From Arthrobacter bussei (lineage in GTDB: Bacteria > Actinomycetota > Actinomycetes > Actinomycetales > Micrococcaceae): 64,000 nt of DNA. The notes below the pieces were generated by a model, which had not been told where the DNA came from, made no database searches, and saw only the letters and a list, made by a program, of their open reading frames with translations. Made by a program: the position numbers and the translations under genes. Shown piece after piece: positions 23,916 to 31,467 of this stretch (the stretch's first letter is position 1; the number at the start of each line of letters is the position of its first letter). The stretch is from assembly GCF_009377195.2 (NCBI RefSeq), contig NZ_VJXX01000004.1:236401-300400 (forward strand). Direction: 5' to 3'.

Positions 23916-26192
23916 ATGAGTAACAAGCAGAGCGGATCCCACCGGCACGCCGACGTGCTGGTGACGGATCCGGACCTGCCGCCGGTCGCCGTCGACCCGC
24001 AGCAGGCCGAAGCAGAGGACCGCCGGTGGACACCGGCGAAGATCGCGCTGTGGGTGGGCATCGCCCTCCTCGGCGGTGTCTCCTGGACCATCCTCGCCAT
24101 CGTGCGCGGCGAGACCGTGAACGCCATCTGGTTCGTGTTCGCGGCGGTCTGCACCTACCTGATCGCCTATCGGTTCTACTCGAAGTTCATCGAGCGCAAC
24201 CTGCTGAAGCCGGACGACCGCCGGGCGACACCGGCGGAGTACAAGGCCGACGGCAAGGACTACGCCGCCACCGACCGCCGCGTCCTGTTCGGGCACCACT
24301 TCGCCGCCATCGCCGGTGCCGGGCCCCTGGTCGGACCTGTGCTGGCCGCGCAGATGGGCTACCTGCCCGGCACGCTCTGGATCATCATCGGCGTCATCTT
24401 CGCCGGCGCCGTCCAGGACTACCTCGTGATGTTCTTCTCCATGCGCCGCGGCGGCCGGTCGCTCGGCCAGATGGCCCGGGAGGAACTGGGCGTCATCGGC
24501 GGGACGGCGGCGCTCGTCGCCACCCTCACCATCATGATCATCATCGTCGCGATCCTGGCGCTCGTCGTCGTCAACGCCCTCGGCGAGAGCCCCTGGGGCG
24601 TCTTCTCCGTCTCGATGACCATCCCGATCGCCCTCTTCATGGGTGTCTACCTGCGCTACCTGAGGCCCGGCAAGGTCACCGAGGTGTCCCTGATCGGCTT
24701 CGTCCTGCTCCTGCTCGCGATCATCGGCGGCGGCTGGATCTCGGAGACCGCCTGGGGCGTCGAGCTCTTCACGCTGGACCGCATCACCATCGCCTGGGGC
24801 ATCATCATCTACGGCTTCATCGCCGCCGTCCTGCCCGTGTGGCTCCTGCTCGCACCGCGCGACTACCTCTCGACCTTCATGAAGATCGGCACGATCGTCA
24901 TGCTCGCCGTCGCGATCGTCATCACCCGCCCCGAGATCAGTGTCCCGGCCGTCACGGAGTACGCGACCACCGGTGCGGGCCCCGTGGTGGCCGGAACGCT
25001 CTTCCCGTTCCTCTTCGTCACCATCGCCTGCGGCGCCCTCTCCGGGTTCCACGCGCTGATCGCCTCCGGCACCACGCCGAAGATGATCGAGAAGGAGCGC
25101 CAGACACGCTTCATCGGGTACGGCGGCATGCTCATGGAGTCCTTCGTGGCCATCATGGCGCTCGTCGCAGCCCTGTCGATCGACCGCGGCATCTACTTCG
25201 CGATGAACTCCTCGGCCGCTGCGACGGGCGGCACCATCGAGGGTGCCGTCGCGTTCGTCAACGGGCTCGGACTCACCGGCGTCAACCTGACGCAGGAGGC
25301 GCTCAGCACCATGGCGACGAACGTCGGCGAGGAGTCGATCGTGTCCCGCACCGGCGGCGCTCCGACCCTCGCCGTCGGGATCGCCCAGATCATGCAGGGC
25401 GTCTTCGGCGGCGCGGGCATGATGGCGTTCTGGTACCACTTCGCCATCATGTTCGAGGCGCTGTTCATCCTCACGGCGGTCGACGCCGGGACCCGCGTGG
25501 CCCGTTTCATGCTGCAGGACAGCATCGGCAATTTCGTGCCCCGCTTCCGCGACACCTCGTGGCGGACCGGCGCGTGGATCTGCACCGCCATCATGGTGGC
25601 CGGCTGGGGGGCGATCCTCATCATGGGCGTCACCGATCCGCTCGGCGGCATCAACACGCTCTTCCCGCTGTTCGGCATCGCGAACCAGCTCCTCGCGGCG
25701 ATCGCGCTCGCGGTCTGCATGGCCATCTGCGCCAAGCGCGGGCTCTTCAAATTCCTGTGGATCCCCGCGCTCCCGCTGGCCTTCGCCGCCGTCGTGACCA
25801 TCACGGCGTCGTTCCTGAAGATCTTCTCGCCCACCCCGGCCATCGGGTACTGGGCGCAGCACACGGCCTTCAGGAACGCCCTCGACGCGGGCGAGGAGAG
25901 CTTCGGAACCGCGAAGACCGTCGCCGCCATGGAGGCGGTGGTCCGCAACACCTTCATCCAGGGCACGCTCTCCATCGTGTTCGTGGTGCTCTCGATCATC
26001 GTGATCGCCACGGCGATCCTCGCGACGATCAAGGCCTACCGCCAGGGTGGTGGCCCGGGGGCCGAGGACGCCCCGACGGCGTCGCGCATCTTCGCTCCGG
26101 CGGGCCTCGTGGCCACGCCGGCCGAGAAGGACCTCGAAGCGCAGTGGTCCGCCCTCGAACCCGGCAAGCGGCCCGCCCGGTCGGGCCACTGA
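23916..26192 (+). CDS. cstA: Carbon starvation protein CstA (pyruvate/peptide transporter family)
   Basis: The 758-residue polytopic membrane protein has many hydrophobic helices and the family blocks GHHFAAIAGAGPLVGPVLAAQ, GALSGFHALIASGTTPK and FHIM-like LFGIANQLLAAIAL. In E. coli, CstA and its paralogue BtsT import pyruvate, and CstA was first linked to peptide use during carbon starvation. Length fits the longer actinobacterial members. The ATG at 23916 has a GAGGAG ribosome binding site. The stop overlaps the start of ybdD (ATGA), a conserved pairing. A plausible promoter is upstream. Confidence 0.94.
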   Translation: MSNKQSGSHRHADVLVTDPDLPPVAVDPQQAEAEDRRWTPAKIALWVGIALLGGVSWTILAIVRGETVNAIWFVFAAVCTYLIAYRFYSKFIERNLLKPDDRRATPAEYKADGKDYAATDRRVLFGHHFAAIAGAGPLVGPVLAAQMGYLPGTLWIIIGVIFAGAVQDYLVMFFSMRRGGRSLGQMAREELGVIGGTAALVATLTIMIIIVAILALVVVNALGESPWGVFSVSMTIPIALFMGVYLRYLRPGKVTEVSLIGFVLLLLAIIGGGWISETAWGVELFTLDRITIAWGIIIYGFIAAVLPVWLLLAPRDYLSTFMKIGTIVMLAVAIVITRPEISVPAVTEYATTGAGPVVAGTLFPFLFVTIACGALSGFHALIASGTTPKMIEKERQTRFIGYGGMLMESFVAIMALVAALSIDRGIYFAMNSSAAATGGTIEGAVAFVNGLGLTGVNLTQEALSTMATNVGEESIVSRTGGAPTLAVGIAQIMQGVFGGAGMMAFWYHFAIMFEALFILTAVDAGTRVARFMLQDSIGNFVPRFRDTSWRTGAWICTAIMVAGWGAILIMGVTDPLGGINTLFPLFGIANQLLAAIALAVCMAICAKRGLFKFLWIPALPLAFAAVVTITASFLKIFSPTPAIGYWAQHTAFRNALDAGEESFGTAKTVAAMEAVVRNTFIQGTLSIVFVVLSIIVIATAILATIKAYRQGGGPGAEDAPTASRIFAPAGLVATPAEKDLEAQWSALEPGKRPARSGH

Positions 26193-26401
26193 TGACCGTC
26201 CCCGATGTCCTGCACCGGGCGCGTGACACCGCCCGGGAACTGGCCTGGCTGTTCAAGGGCGTGATGGGCGAGAACGCGTACCAGACCTATCTCGACCACC
26301 ACGAGCGCTCCCACGCGGGCGGCGACCCGATGACGGAGCGCGAGTTCTGGCGGGACCGGACCGACCGGCAGGACGCCAACCCCGAAGGGCGCTGCTGCTA
26401 G
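26192..26401 (+). CDS. YbdD/YjiX family protein, CstA partner
   Basis: The 69-residue protein is read from an ATG overlapping the cstA stop by one base (ATGA), so it is translationally coupled. It contains the family core MGENAYQTYLDHHERSHAGG followed by DPMTEREFWRDRTDRQ and ends in a double cysteine. Members are encoded directly after CstA-type transporters in most bacteria and are thought to be needed for transporter function, probably at the inner face of the membrane. Confidence 0.92.
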   Translation: MTVPDVLHRARDTARELAWLFKGVMGENAYQTYLDHHERSHAGGDPMTEREFWRDRTDRQDANPEGRCC

Positions 26402-26420
26402 CGACACCCGTTCCACCCGT

Positions 26421-26451
26421 GAAGCCCGGTCCTCCGCGAGGACCGGGCTTC
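26421..26451. terminator. Bidirectional hairpin terminator between ybdD and the ABC permease
   Basis: A perfect 14-bp stem (26421-26434 with 26438-26451) with loop CGC sits between convergent genes, 20 bases after ybdD and 15 bases from the permease stop. Confidence 0.8.
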
Positions 26452-26465
26452 GCCGTGTCCGGGGC

Positions 26466-27233
26466 TCAGCGCTTCTCCCAGCGGAAGCGCCGGGCGGCCA
26501 CCTGGTAGGGCAGCACGGTCCAGGCGAGGAGCACGACGGCGGCACCCGCCGTGGACGCACCGACGGGCTCGACGCCCCAGCCGGTCATGAGCAGGTTCTG
26601 GAGGGCCCCGCCCGGGGTGAGGCGTGAGGCGAACTCGAAGCCGTCGTCGAAGGCGGTCCAGAAGAACGAGCCGACCACGGCGGCGATGAACGGCAGGGTG
26701 GTGATCTGCGCGGCGGCCGCAGACGGCGTGTAGATGCTCGTGAGCATGCCGGCCGTGGCGCAGAGGGCCAGGAACCCGAGGACGGCGCCGAGGACGACGA
26801 GCGGCTGGGCCGGCGCACCGACACCGGCGATCCCGAAGCCCGCCGTGATCACCGCGAGCTGCGCCGCGACGAGCACGACGATGGGCATGAGCATGCCCAG
26901 CCAGATGACCGTGTCCGAGGACTCCCCGCTCCTGAGGCGCTTGAGGAAGAGCTCCTGCCTCCGGGTGGCGAGCGTGGTGGTCGCTGTCAGGTAGACACCG
27001 AGCAAAGCCACCAGCATGAGGGTCAGACCTCCCAGGACGGCCACGCCGGACGGCTCGGCGAGCTGGTCGGCCCCGATGAAGTACATGTAGACGGCCATGC
27101 CGACGGGCATGATCACCGCGCCGGTCAGCACGGTCTTGTTGCGGAAGATGATCCGCAGTTCCATGAGGGCGATCGCGAGCACGCGCTGTGCGGCGGACGG
27201 GCCCCGGGTCGAGGCAGGGGTGAGGGTGGTCAT
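26466..27233 (-). CDS. ABC-2 type transporter permease
   Basis: The 255-residue protein has six hydrophobic segments, beginning ALMELRIIFRNKTVLTGAVIMPVGM, the typical ABC-2 permease entry helix, followed by a loop with RRQELFLKRLRSGESS that faces the ATPase. The ATG has CCAGGAG seven bases upstream. It lies 37 bases downstream of the ATPase gene in the same direction, so the two form an operon and presumably a homodimeric permease with two ATPases. The substrate is unknown; drug, lipid or antibiotic export is typical when paired with a DesK/DesR-like system as here. Confidence 0.88.
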   Translation of the reverse strand: MTTLTPASTRGPSAAQRVLAIALMELRIIFRNKTVLTGAVIMPVGMAVYMYFIGADQLAEPSGVAVLGGLTLMLVALLGVYLTATTTLATRRQELFLKRLRSGESSDTVIWLGMLMPIVVLVAAQLAVITAGFGIAGVGAPAQPLVVLGAVLGFLALCATAGMLTSIYTPSAAAAQITTLPFIAAVVGSFFWTAFDDGFEFASRLTPGGALQNLLMTGWGVEPVGASTAGAAVVLLAWTVLPYQVAARRFRWEKR

Positions 27234-27270
27234 GAATGACTCCTGGTGTCGGGGGATCGGATGGATCGGA

Positions 27271-28257
27271 TCAGGCGGAGGCGCCGACGCTGACCCGGCG
27301 GAAGACGGCGGCGAGAGAGGCCTCCGACGCCGAGAGGCGGTCCAGGTGCAGCCGATGCGTGTCGGCCCAGGACAGCACCTTCCAGAGATCGCCCTGCAGG
27401 TCCCCCGTGGGCAGGGTCACCCGGGTGGTGGACGGTGTCGGGGTGAAGGCCGGCGCCAGGCCGAGGGCCGACAGCGGCAGGACGTCGACCGCGGCGTCGA
27501 CCTCGAAGGCGATGACCGCGGGTTCGCGGTTCAGGACGTCGGCGAGCGTCCCCTCGACGGCGATCGCGCCGTCGTGCATGATCGCCAGGCGGTCCGCGTA
27601 CATCTCCGCCTCCTCGAGGTAGTGGGTGGTGAGCACCACGGTGGTCCCAGCGTCATTGAGTCCGCTGACCAGTTCCCACGTGCGCTCGCGGGACTCGGGG
27701 TCCAGGCCCGTGGTGGGCTCGTCGAGGAACAGGAGGTCCGGTTCGCCGGCCGTGGCGAGCAGCAGGTCGAGGCGGCGGCGCTGGCCGCCGGAGAGCATCT
27801 TCACCCGGGTGGAGGCTTTGCCGGCCAGGTCCAGGACGTCGAGACCGTGGGCGATCACCTCGGCCGCACCTCGACCCCTCGGATCCGCGGAGGAGAGGCG
27901 GAGCCAGAGCCGGCACGTCTCCTCGACCGTGAGGTCGTCCGCGAAGCCGGCCTCCTGCAGCATGATGCCGATGCGTGGCCGGATCGACGCCTTGTCGCGG
28001 TACGGGTCACCGCCGAGGACGGAGACGGTCCCCGAGCTCGCCGGACGGTGCCCCTCGAGGGTCTCCATCGTCGTCGTCTTCCCGGCACCGTTGGTCCCGA
28101 GGAGGGCGAAGAACTCGCCGTTGCGGATACTGAGGTCGATCCCGTGGACGGCCTCGTACGAACCGTAGGAGCAGCGCAGGCCCTCGGCGGCGACCGCGAT
28201 GGTGTCGGATTCGACGGCCCGGGTGGACGTGGACTGGGAGCTGGGTGTCGTGGTCAT
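27271..28257 (-). CDS. ABC transporter ATP-binding protein
   Basis: The 328-residue ATPase has Walker A GTNGAGKTT (54-62), signature LSGGQRRRL (about 153-161), Walker B LLFLDEPTTGLD and the switch histidine in VVLTTHYLEEAEMYADR. A C-terminal extension of about 100 residues is common in the linearmycin/daunorubicin exporter class. The ATG at 28257 is chosen over an upstream one because a GGAAGG ribosome binding site precedes it and the extra N-terminus would be low-complexity. The gene is divergent from a histidine kinase gene, with a perfect palindrome in between that may control both. Confidence 0.92.
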   Translation of the reverse strand: MTTTPSSQSTSTRAVESDTIAVAAEGLRCSYGSYEAVHGIDLSIRNGEFFALLGTNGAGKTTTMETLEGHRPASSGTVSVLGGDPYRDKASIRPRIGIMLQEAGFADDLTVEETCRLWLRLSSADPRGRGAAEVIAHGLDVLDLAGKASTRVKMLSGGQRRRLDLLLATAGEPDLLFLDEPTTGLDPESRERTWELVSGLNDAGTTVVLTTHYLEEAEMYADRLAIMHDGAIAVEGTLADVLNREPAVIAFEVDAAVDVLPLSALGLAPAFTPTPSTTRVTLPTGDLQGDLWKVLSWADTHRLHLDRLSASEASLAAVFRRVSVGASA

Positions 28258-28333
28258 GCCTCCATCCTTCCGAGCCCGGGACGGCAGGGTCAGTGCCCGG
28301 GCGTCACGCGTGCCCGTGCAGGTCCGCATGCCC

Positions 28334-28357
28334 GGACCATGACAGATGTCATGGTCC
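28334..28357. promoter_or_regulatory. 24-base perfect palindrome between ABC exporter and two-component system
   Basis: Two 11-base arms, GGACCATGACA (28334-28344) and TGTCATGGTCC (28347-28357), flank a 2-base centre GA. It lies 4 bases before the kinase ATG and 76 bases before the ATPase ATG on the other strand. It is the likely operator of the DesR-like regulator encoded two genes away, and may regulate both directions. Confidence 0.65.
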
Positions 28358-28361
28358 TACG

Positions 28362-29696
28362 ATGGACGGCATGGCGCTCTTCACGGATCGATCACGTCCC
28401 TCGGACGAGGGGACGGACGCGGTCGACGCGGTGACGCCGGCCCTGGAAGCGGGCCGCGGCGTGCGCGCCACCTGGCGGTACACGATCGCCTCGATCGTGT
28501 TCTACGTCGTCGTCGTCAGCCTCGTGAACACCCTCCTGCTCCTCAGCGGCGGTGCCTACGGCCTGCAGTTCCTCGATGTCGCGCTGATCCTGCTCGCCGT
28601 CACCTCCCTCGCAGCTCTGGTGCGCTACTGCTGGTTCTTCCGCAACGGGCTGGGCGGGGGGCTTCCCGCCCGGACGTACACGCTGTGGCTCCTCCTCCCC
28701 GCCGGGGTGCTGTACGTGCTCGGACTGCTGCAGTCCCATACGCTGTGGGTCGCAGCCCTGCCGCTCTGGTTCGCCGCGAACGCCGTGGCCGTCGTCGTCC
28801 CCCGGCGCGAGCGCACATGGGTGCTCGCCCTCACCGTCCCCGCCCTCGTGCTGCACGGGATGCTCGGCATGCTCCTCGGGAACAGCGGGCAGAGCGCGGT
28901 CGCCGACACCGGAGGGTTCGCGTCGGTCGCGCTGTGGGCACTCATGACCCCGCTGCTGTTCGTCGGGAGCATCTGGTGGTGGGAGATCGTGGTGCGGCTC
29001 GACGACAGCCGCCGGACATCCGGCGAGCTGGCGGTCGTGCAGGAGCGGTTGCGCTTCGCCGCGGACCTCCACGACATCCAGGGCCACCACCTCCAGGTGA
29101 TCGCCCTCAAGACCGAGCTCGCCGGGCGCCTGCTCGACACCGACCCGGAAGCCGCGCGGGTCCAGATCACCGAGGCCCAGCAGCTCGCGCGGACGGCGCT
29201 CGAGGACACCCGTGCCCTCGTCCACGGCTACCGGGCGGTCTCGCTGGCCGCCGAGGCGGCGAACGCGGCGGAGGTGCTCGGCGCGGCGGGGATCTCCTGC
29301 TCCGTGGACGTCGACGGCGAGGGGTTGCCGGCCGAACTCCGTACCCTCTTCGGCCTGGTGATCCGGGAGGCGACGACGAACATCCTCCGGCACAGCGAAG
29401 CAGGCGCGGTGCAGCTGAGGCTGGAGTGCTCCGCCGCCCGGCGCGTCCTGGTGGTGCGGAACGACGGCGTCCTGGGCGCCGGCGCCGGTCGCTCGGGCGG
29501 ATCGGGGATCGACGGGTTGCGGCGCCGGTTCGAGGCGGTCGGAGGGCGCGTCACGGCCCGGGGCGACGACGGCTCGTTCGTCCTGACAGCCGAAGCACCT
29601 GCCGGTTCCGCTCCGGGGATGGCGGCGGCCGGCGCATCCGCCGGCACAGCGGTCCCGGCCCCTTCCCCGACGGCCGGCGATCGGGGTCGGCCATGA
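28362..29696 (+). CDS. Sensor histidine kinase, DesK/NarX-like (HisKA_3)
   Basis: The 444-residue membrane kinase has about six transmembrane helices in its first half and no large extracellular loop, as in DesK-type sensors of membrane state. The phospho-acceptor box is RFAADLHDIQGHHLQVIAL (His at about 236), typical of HisKA_3. The ATP-binding domain has the N-box REATTNILRHSEAG and G-box GSGIDGLRRR. The C-terminal Ala/Pro tail is variable. An in-frame ATG at 28371 is an alternative start. The stop overlaps the response regulator start (ATGA), so the pair is translationally coupled. It probably senses membrane or envelope stress relieved by the divergent ABC exporter. Confidence 0.9.
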   Translation: MDGMALFTDRSRPSDEGTDAVDAVTPALEAGRGVRATWRYTIASIVFYVVVVSLVNTLLLLSGGAYGLQFLDVALILLAVTSLAALVRYCWFFRNGLGGGLPARTYTLWLLLPAGVLYVLGLLQSHTLWVAALPLWFAANAVAVVVPRRERTWVLALTVPALVLHGMLGMLLGNSGQSAVADTGGFASVALWALMTPLLFVGSIWWWEIVVRLDDSRRTSGELAVVQERLRFAADLHDIQGHHLQVIALKTELAGRLLDTDPEAARVQITEAQQLARTALEDTRALVHGYRAVSLAAEAANAAEVLGAAGISCSVDVDGEGLPAELRTLFGLVIREATTNILRHSEAGAVQLRLECSAARRVLVVRNDGVLGAGAGRSGGSGIDGLRRRFEAVGGRVTARGDDGSFVLTAEAPAGSAPGMAAAGASAGTAVPAPSPTAGDRGRP

Positions 29697-30295
29697 TCAG
29701 GATCGTCCTCGCCGACGACGAGCACCTGATCCGCGGGGCACTTGAGGCGTTGCTCGGGCTGGAGGAGGACCTCGAGGTCGTGGCGAGCGCCGACAACGGG
29801 ACGGATGCCGTGCGGCTCGCGCAGCTGCACGTGCCGGACGTCTGTGTGCTCGACCTCGAGATGCCACCCACGGACGGGATCTACGCCGCGGAGGAGATCC
29901 TCCGGAGTGTCGCGACGCGCGTCGTGATCGTCACGCGCCACGCGCGGCCGGGTGTCCTGCGGCGGGCGCTGACGAGCAGGGTGTCCGGCTTCGTCCCGAA
30001 GTCCACGCCTGCGGACCAGCTGGCCGAGGTCATCCGCGACGTCGCGGCCGGACGTCGCTACGTCGACCCGGACATCGCCGCGAGCGCGCTCACGGGGGAG
30101 TCCTGCCCCCTGACGGCGCGCGAGCTCGACGTCCTCCGGCACGGGCACCAGGGAGCGAGCCTCCAGACGATCGCCCGAGAGCTGCATCTGGCCCCCGGGA
30201 CGGTGCGCAACTACGTCTCCTCGGCGATGGCCAAGCTGGATGCACCGTCACGCCATGCGGCCGCGGCCAGGGCGTGGGAGCAAGGCTGGATCTGA
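29693..30295 (+). CDS. LuxR/NarL-family response regulator, DesR-like
   Basis: The 200-residue regulator has a receiver domain with acidic pocket DD (8-9), phospho-acceptor D54 in CVLDLEMP and conserved K103 in FVPKST, then a LuxR-type helix-turn-helix (LTARELDVLRHGHQG through LHLAPGTVRNYVSSAMAKL, about 138-185). It starts with an ATG overlapping the kinase stop. The likely target is the 24-base palindrome ahead of the kinase gene. Length and architecture are typical of DesR. Receptor-level signal and regulon are unknown. Confidence 0.93.
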   Translation: MIRIVLADDEHLIRGALEALLGLEEDLEVVASADNGTDAVRLAQLHVPDVCVLDLEMPPTDGIYAAEEILRSVATRVVIVTRHARPGVLRRALTSRVSGFVPKSTPADQLAEVIRDVAAGRRYVDPDIAASALTGESCPLTARELDVLRHGHQGASLQTIARELHLAPGTVRNYVSSAMAKLDAPSRHAAAARAWEQGWI

Positions 30296-30332
30296 CGTGC
30301 CCGGCTCCCGGCGGTTGTGGGAGCATAGCGTC

Positions 30333-30968
30333 ATGACGGAACAGCAGCCCGCAGGCCCTTTCCGGACCGCCCCCGCGACCGGTCCGGGCACTCCGGACGA
30401 GCCGCAGACGGGCACCATCGGCACACCGGAGCAGCTCGATGCGGCACAGGGTGCCCAGGAGTCGCAGGACGGGCGTCCCGCGACACTCGCCGAGCTCGTC
30501 GACGAGCCGGCGAAGGTCATGCGCATCGGCACCATGCTCAAGCAGCTCCTCGAGGAGGTCCGCAGTGCGCCCCTCGACGACGCCGGCCGCACGCGGCTGG
30601 CCTCCATCCACGAACGTTCGGTCAGGGAGCTCGAGGACGGTCTCGCACCCGAGCTCGTCGAGGAACTCCATCGGATCAACCTGCCGTTCGACGCGGATTC
30701 GGTTCCGACCGACGCGGAGCTGCGGGTCGCGCAGGCGCAGCTCGTCGGCTGGCTGGAGGGCCTGTTCCACGGGATCCAGACGGCCCTCGCGGCACAGCAG
30801 ATGGCGAACCAGCAGCTCGCCGCCCGCCTCCAGCTGCGGCAGCTCCCCCCGGGCACGGTGATCGCGCCCGGCGTCGTCGTCGGGGAGGACGGCGAGCCGC
30901 GCCGTACCCCGCCCGCCCGCCAGGCCCAGGCGTCCCCGGACACCCACGGCCCCGGCCAGTACCTGTAG
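30333..30968 (+). CDS. bpa: Bacterial proteasome activator Bpa (DUF2587)
   Basis: The 211-residue protein has a disordered N-terminus, a four-helix core (VDEPAKVMRIGTMLKQLLEE through LFHGIQTALAAQQMANQQL, about 55-165) and a flexible tail ending GQYL. The same C-terminal GQYL of mycobacterial Bpa/PafE docks into the 20S proteasome and opens its gate without ATP. The tail and core together make the assignment strong. It implies that this organism has a 20S proteasome, encoded elsewhere. GGGAG lies 10 bases before the ATG. The next gene begins 7 bases after the stop and may be co-translated. Confidence 0.93.
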   Translation: MTEQQPAGPFRTAPATGPGTPDEPQTGTIGTPEQLDAAQGAQESQDGRPATLAELVDEPAKVMRIGTMLKQLLEEVRSAPLDDAGRTRLASIHERSVRELEDGLAPELVEELHRINLPFDADSVPTDAELRVAQAQLVGWLEGLFHGIQTALAAQQMANQQLAARLQLRQLPPGTVIAPGVVVGEDGEPRRTPPARQAQASPDTHGPGQYL

Positions 30969-30975
30969 CGCCTGG

Positions 30976-31431
30976 GTGGCATTCTTCGCGGCGGCGCGGC
31001 AGGGACGGAAGGACGACGCCGAACTCGGCACGGGCGTGTGGCGTCGCGCCCACGACCGCTTCCGGCGTGGCCTCGACCGTTACCACCAGATCCTCGAGGG
31101 CATCGAGGACGACGACGTCTACAACGAGCTCGTCGCCGTCGCGAACGAGCTCGGCGCGATGCTTCCGCGGGTGCGGTCCGTCTGCGTCCGTGCGCAGTCG
31201 TCCTCCCCGAGCACCGGACTGGACATCCCGGGTGCGCTCCTCCAGGTGCACCGGGCGCTCTCCAGGGCTGGCAACACCCTCGCGACCACGGCGGAGGCCG
31301 CCGCGATGACACGGCTCGACGGCGAACGGTGGGGCGTCGCGTCCGCCGGCCTCGACAACGTCCGGCGGCGGGCCCAGCTGGTGGCCGACGACGTCGAGGA
31401 GGCCGAGCGGTCGATGCCGGACGACCGCTAG
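30976..31431 (+). CDS. Conserved hypothetical helical protein downstream of bpa
   Basis: This 151-residue soluble, mostly helical protein starts with a GTG 7 bases after the bpa stop. It opens with MAFFAAARQGRKDDAELGTGV and contains LDRYHQILEGIEDDDVYNELVAVANEL and a later long amphipathic helix. There is no signal peptide or membrane segment. I do not recognise a characterised family. The tight link to bpa suggests a common operon and perhaps a role in protein quality control, but nothing in the sequence proves it. The start has no clear ribosome binding site, consistent with translational coupling. Confidence 0.75.
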   Translation: MAFFAAARQGRKDDAELGTGVWRRAHDRFRRGLDRYHQILEGIEDDDVYNELVAVANELGAMLPRVRSVCVRAQSSSPSTGLDIPGALLQVHRALSRAGNTLATTAEAAAMTRLDGERWGVASAGLDNVRRRAQLVADDVEEAERSMPDDR

Positions 31432-31467
31432 GCGCTCCGTTCCCCGCGGCGCGCATGGTCCCGCGGC

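Noticed and set aside
23247..26189. A 980-codon open frame on the - strand opposite cstA
   Set aside because: Its composition is almost entirely Arg, Glu, Asp, Gly and His without hydrophobic cores, as expected for the complement of a membrane protein gene.
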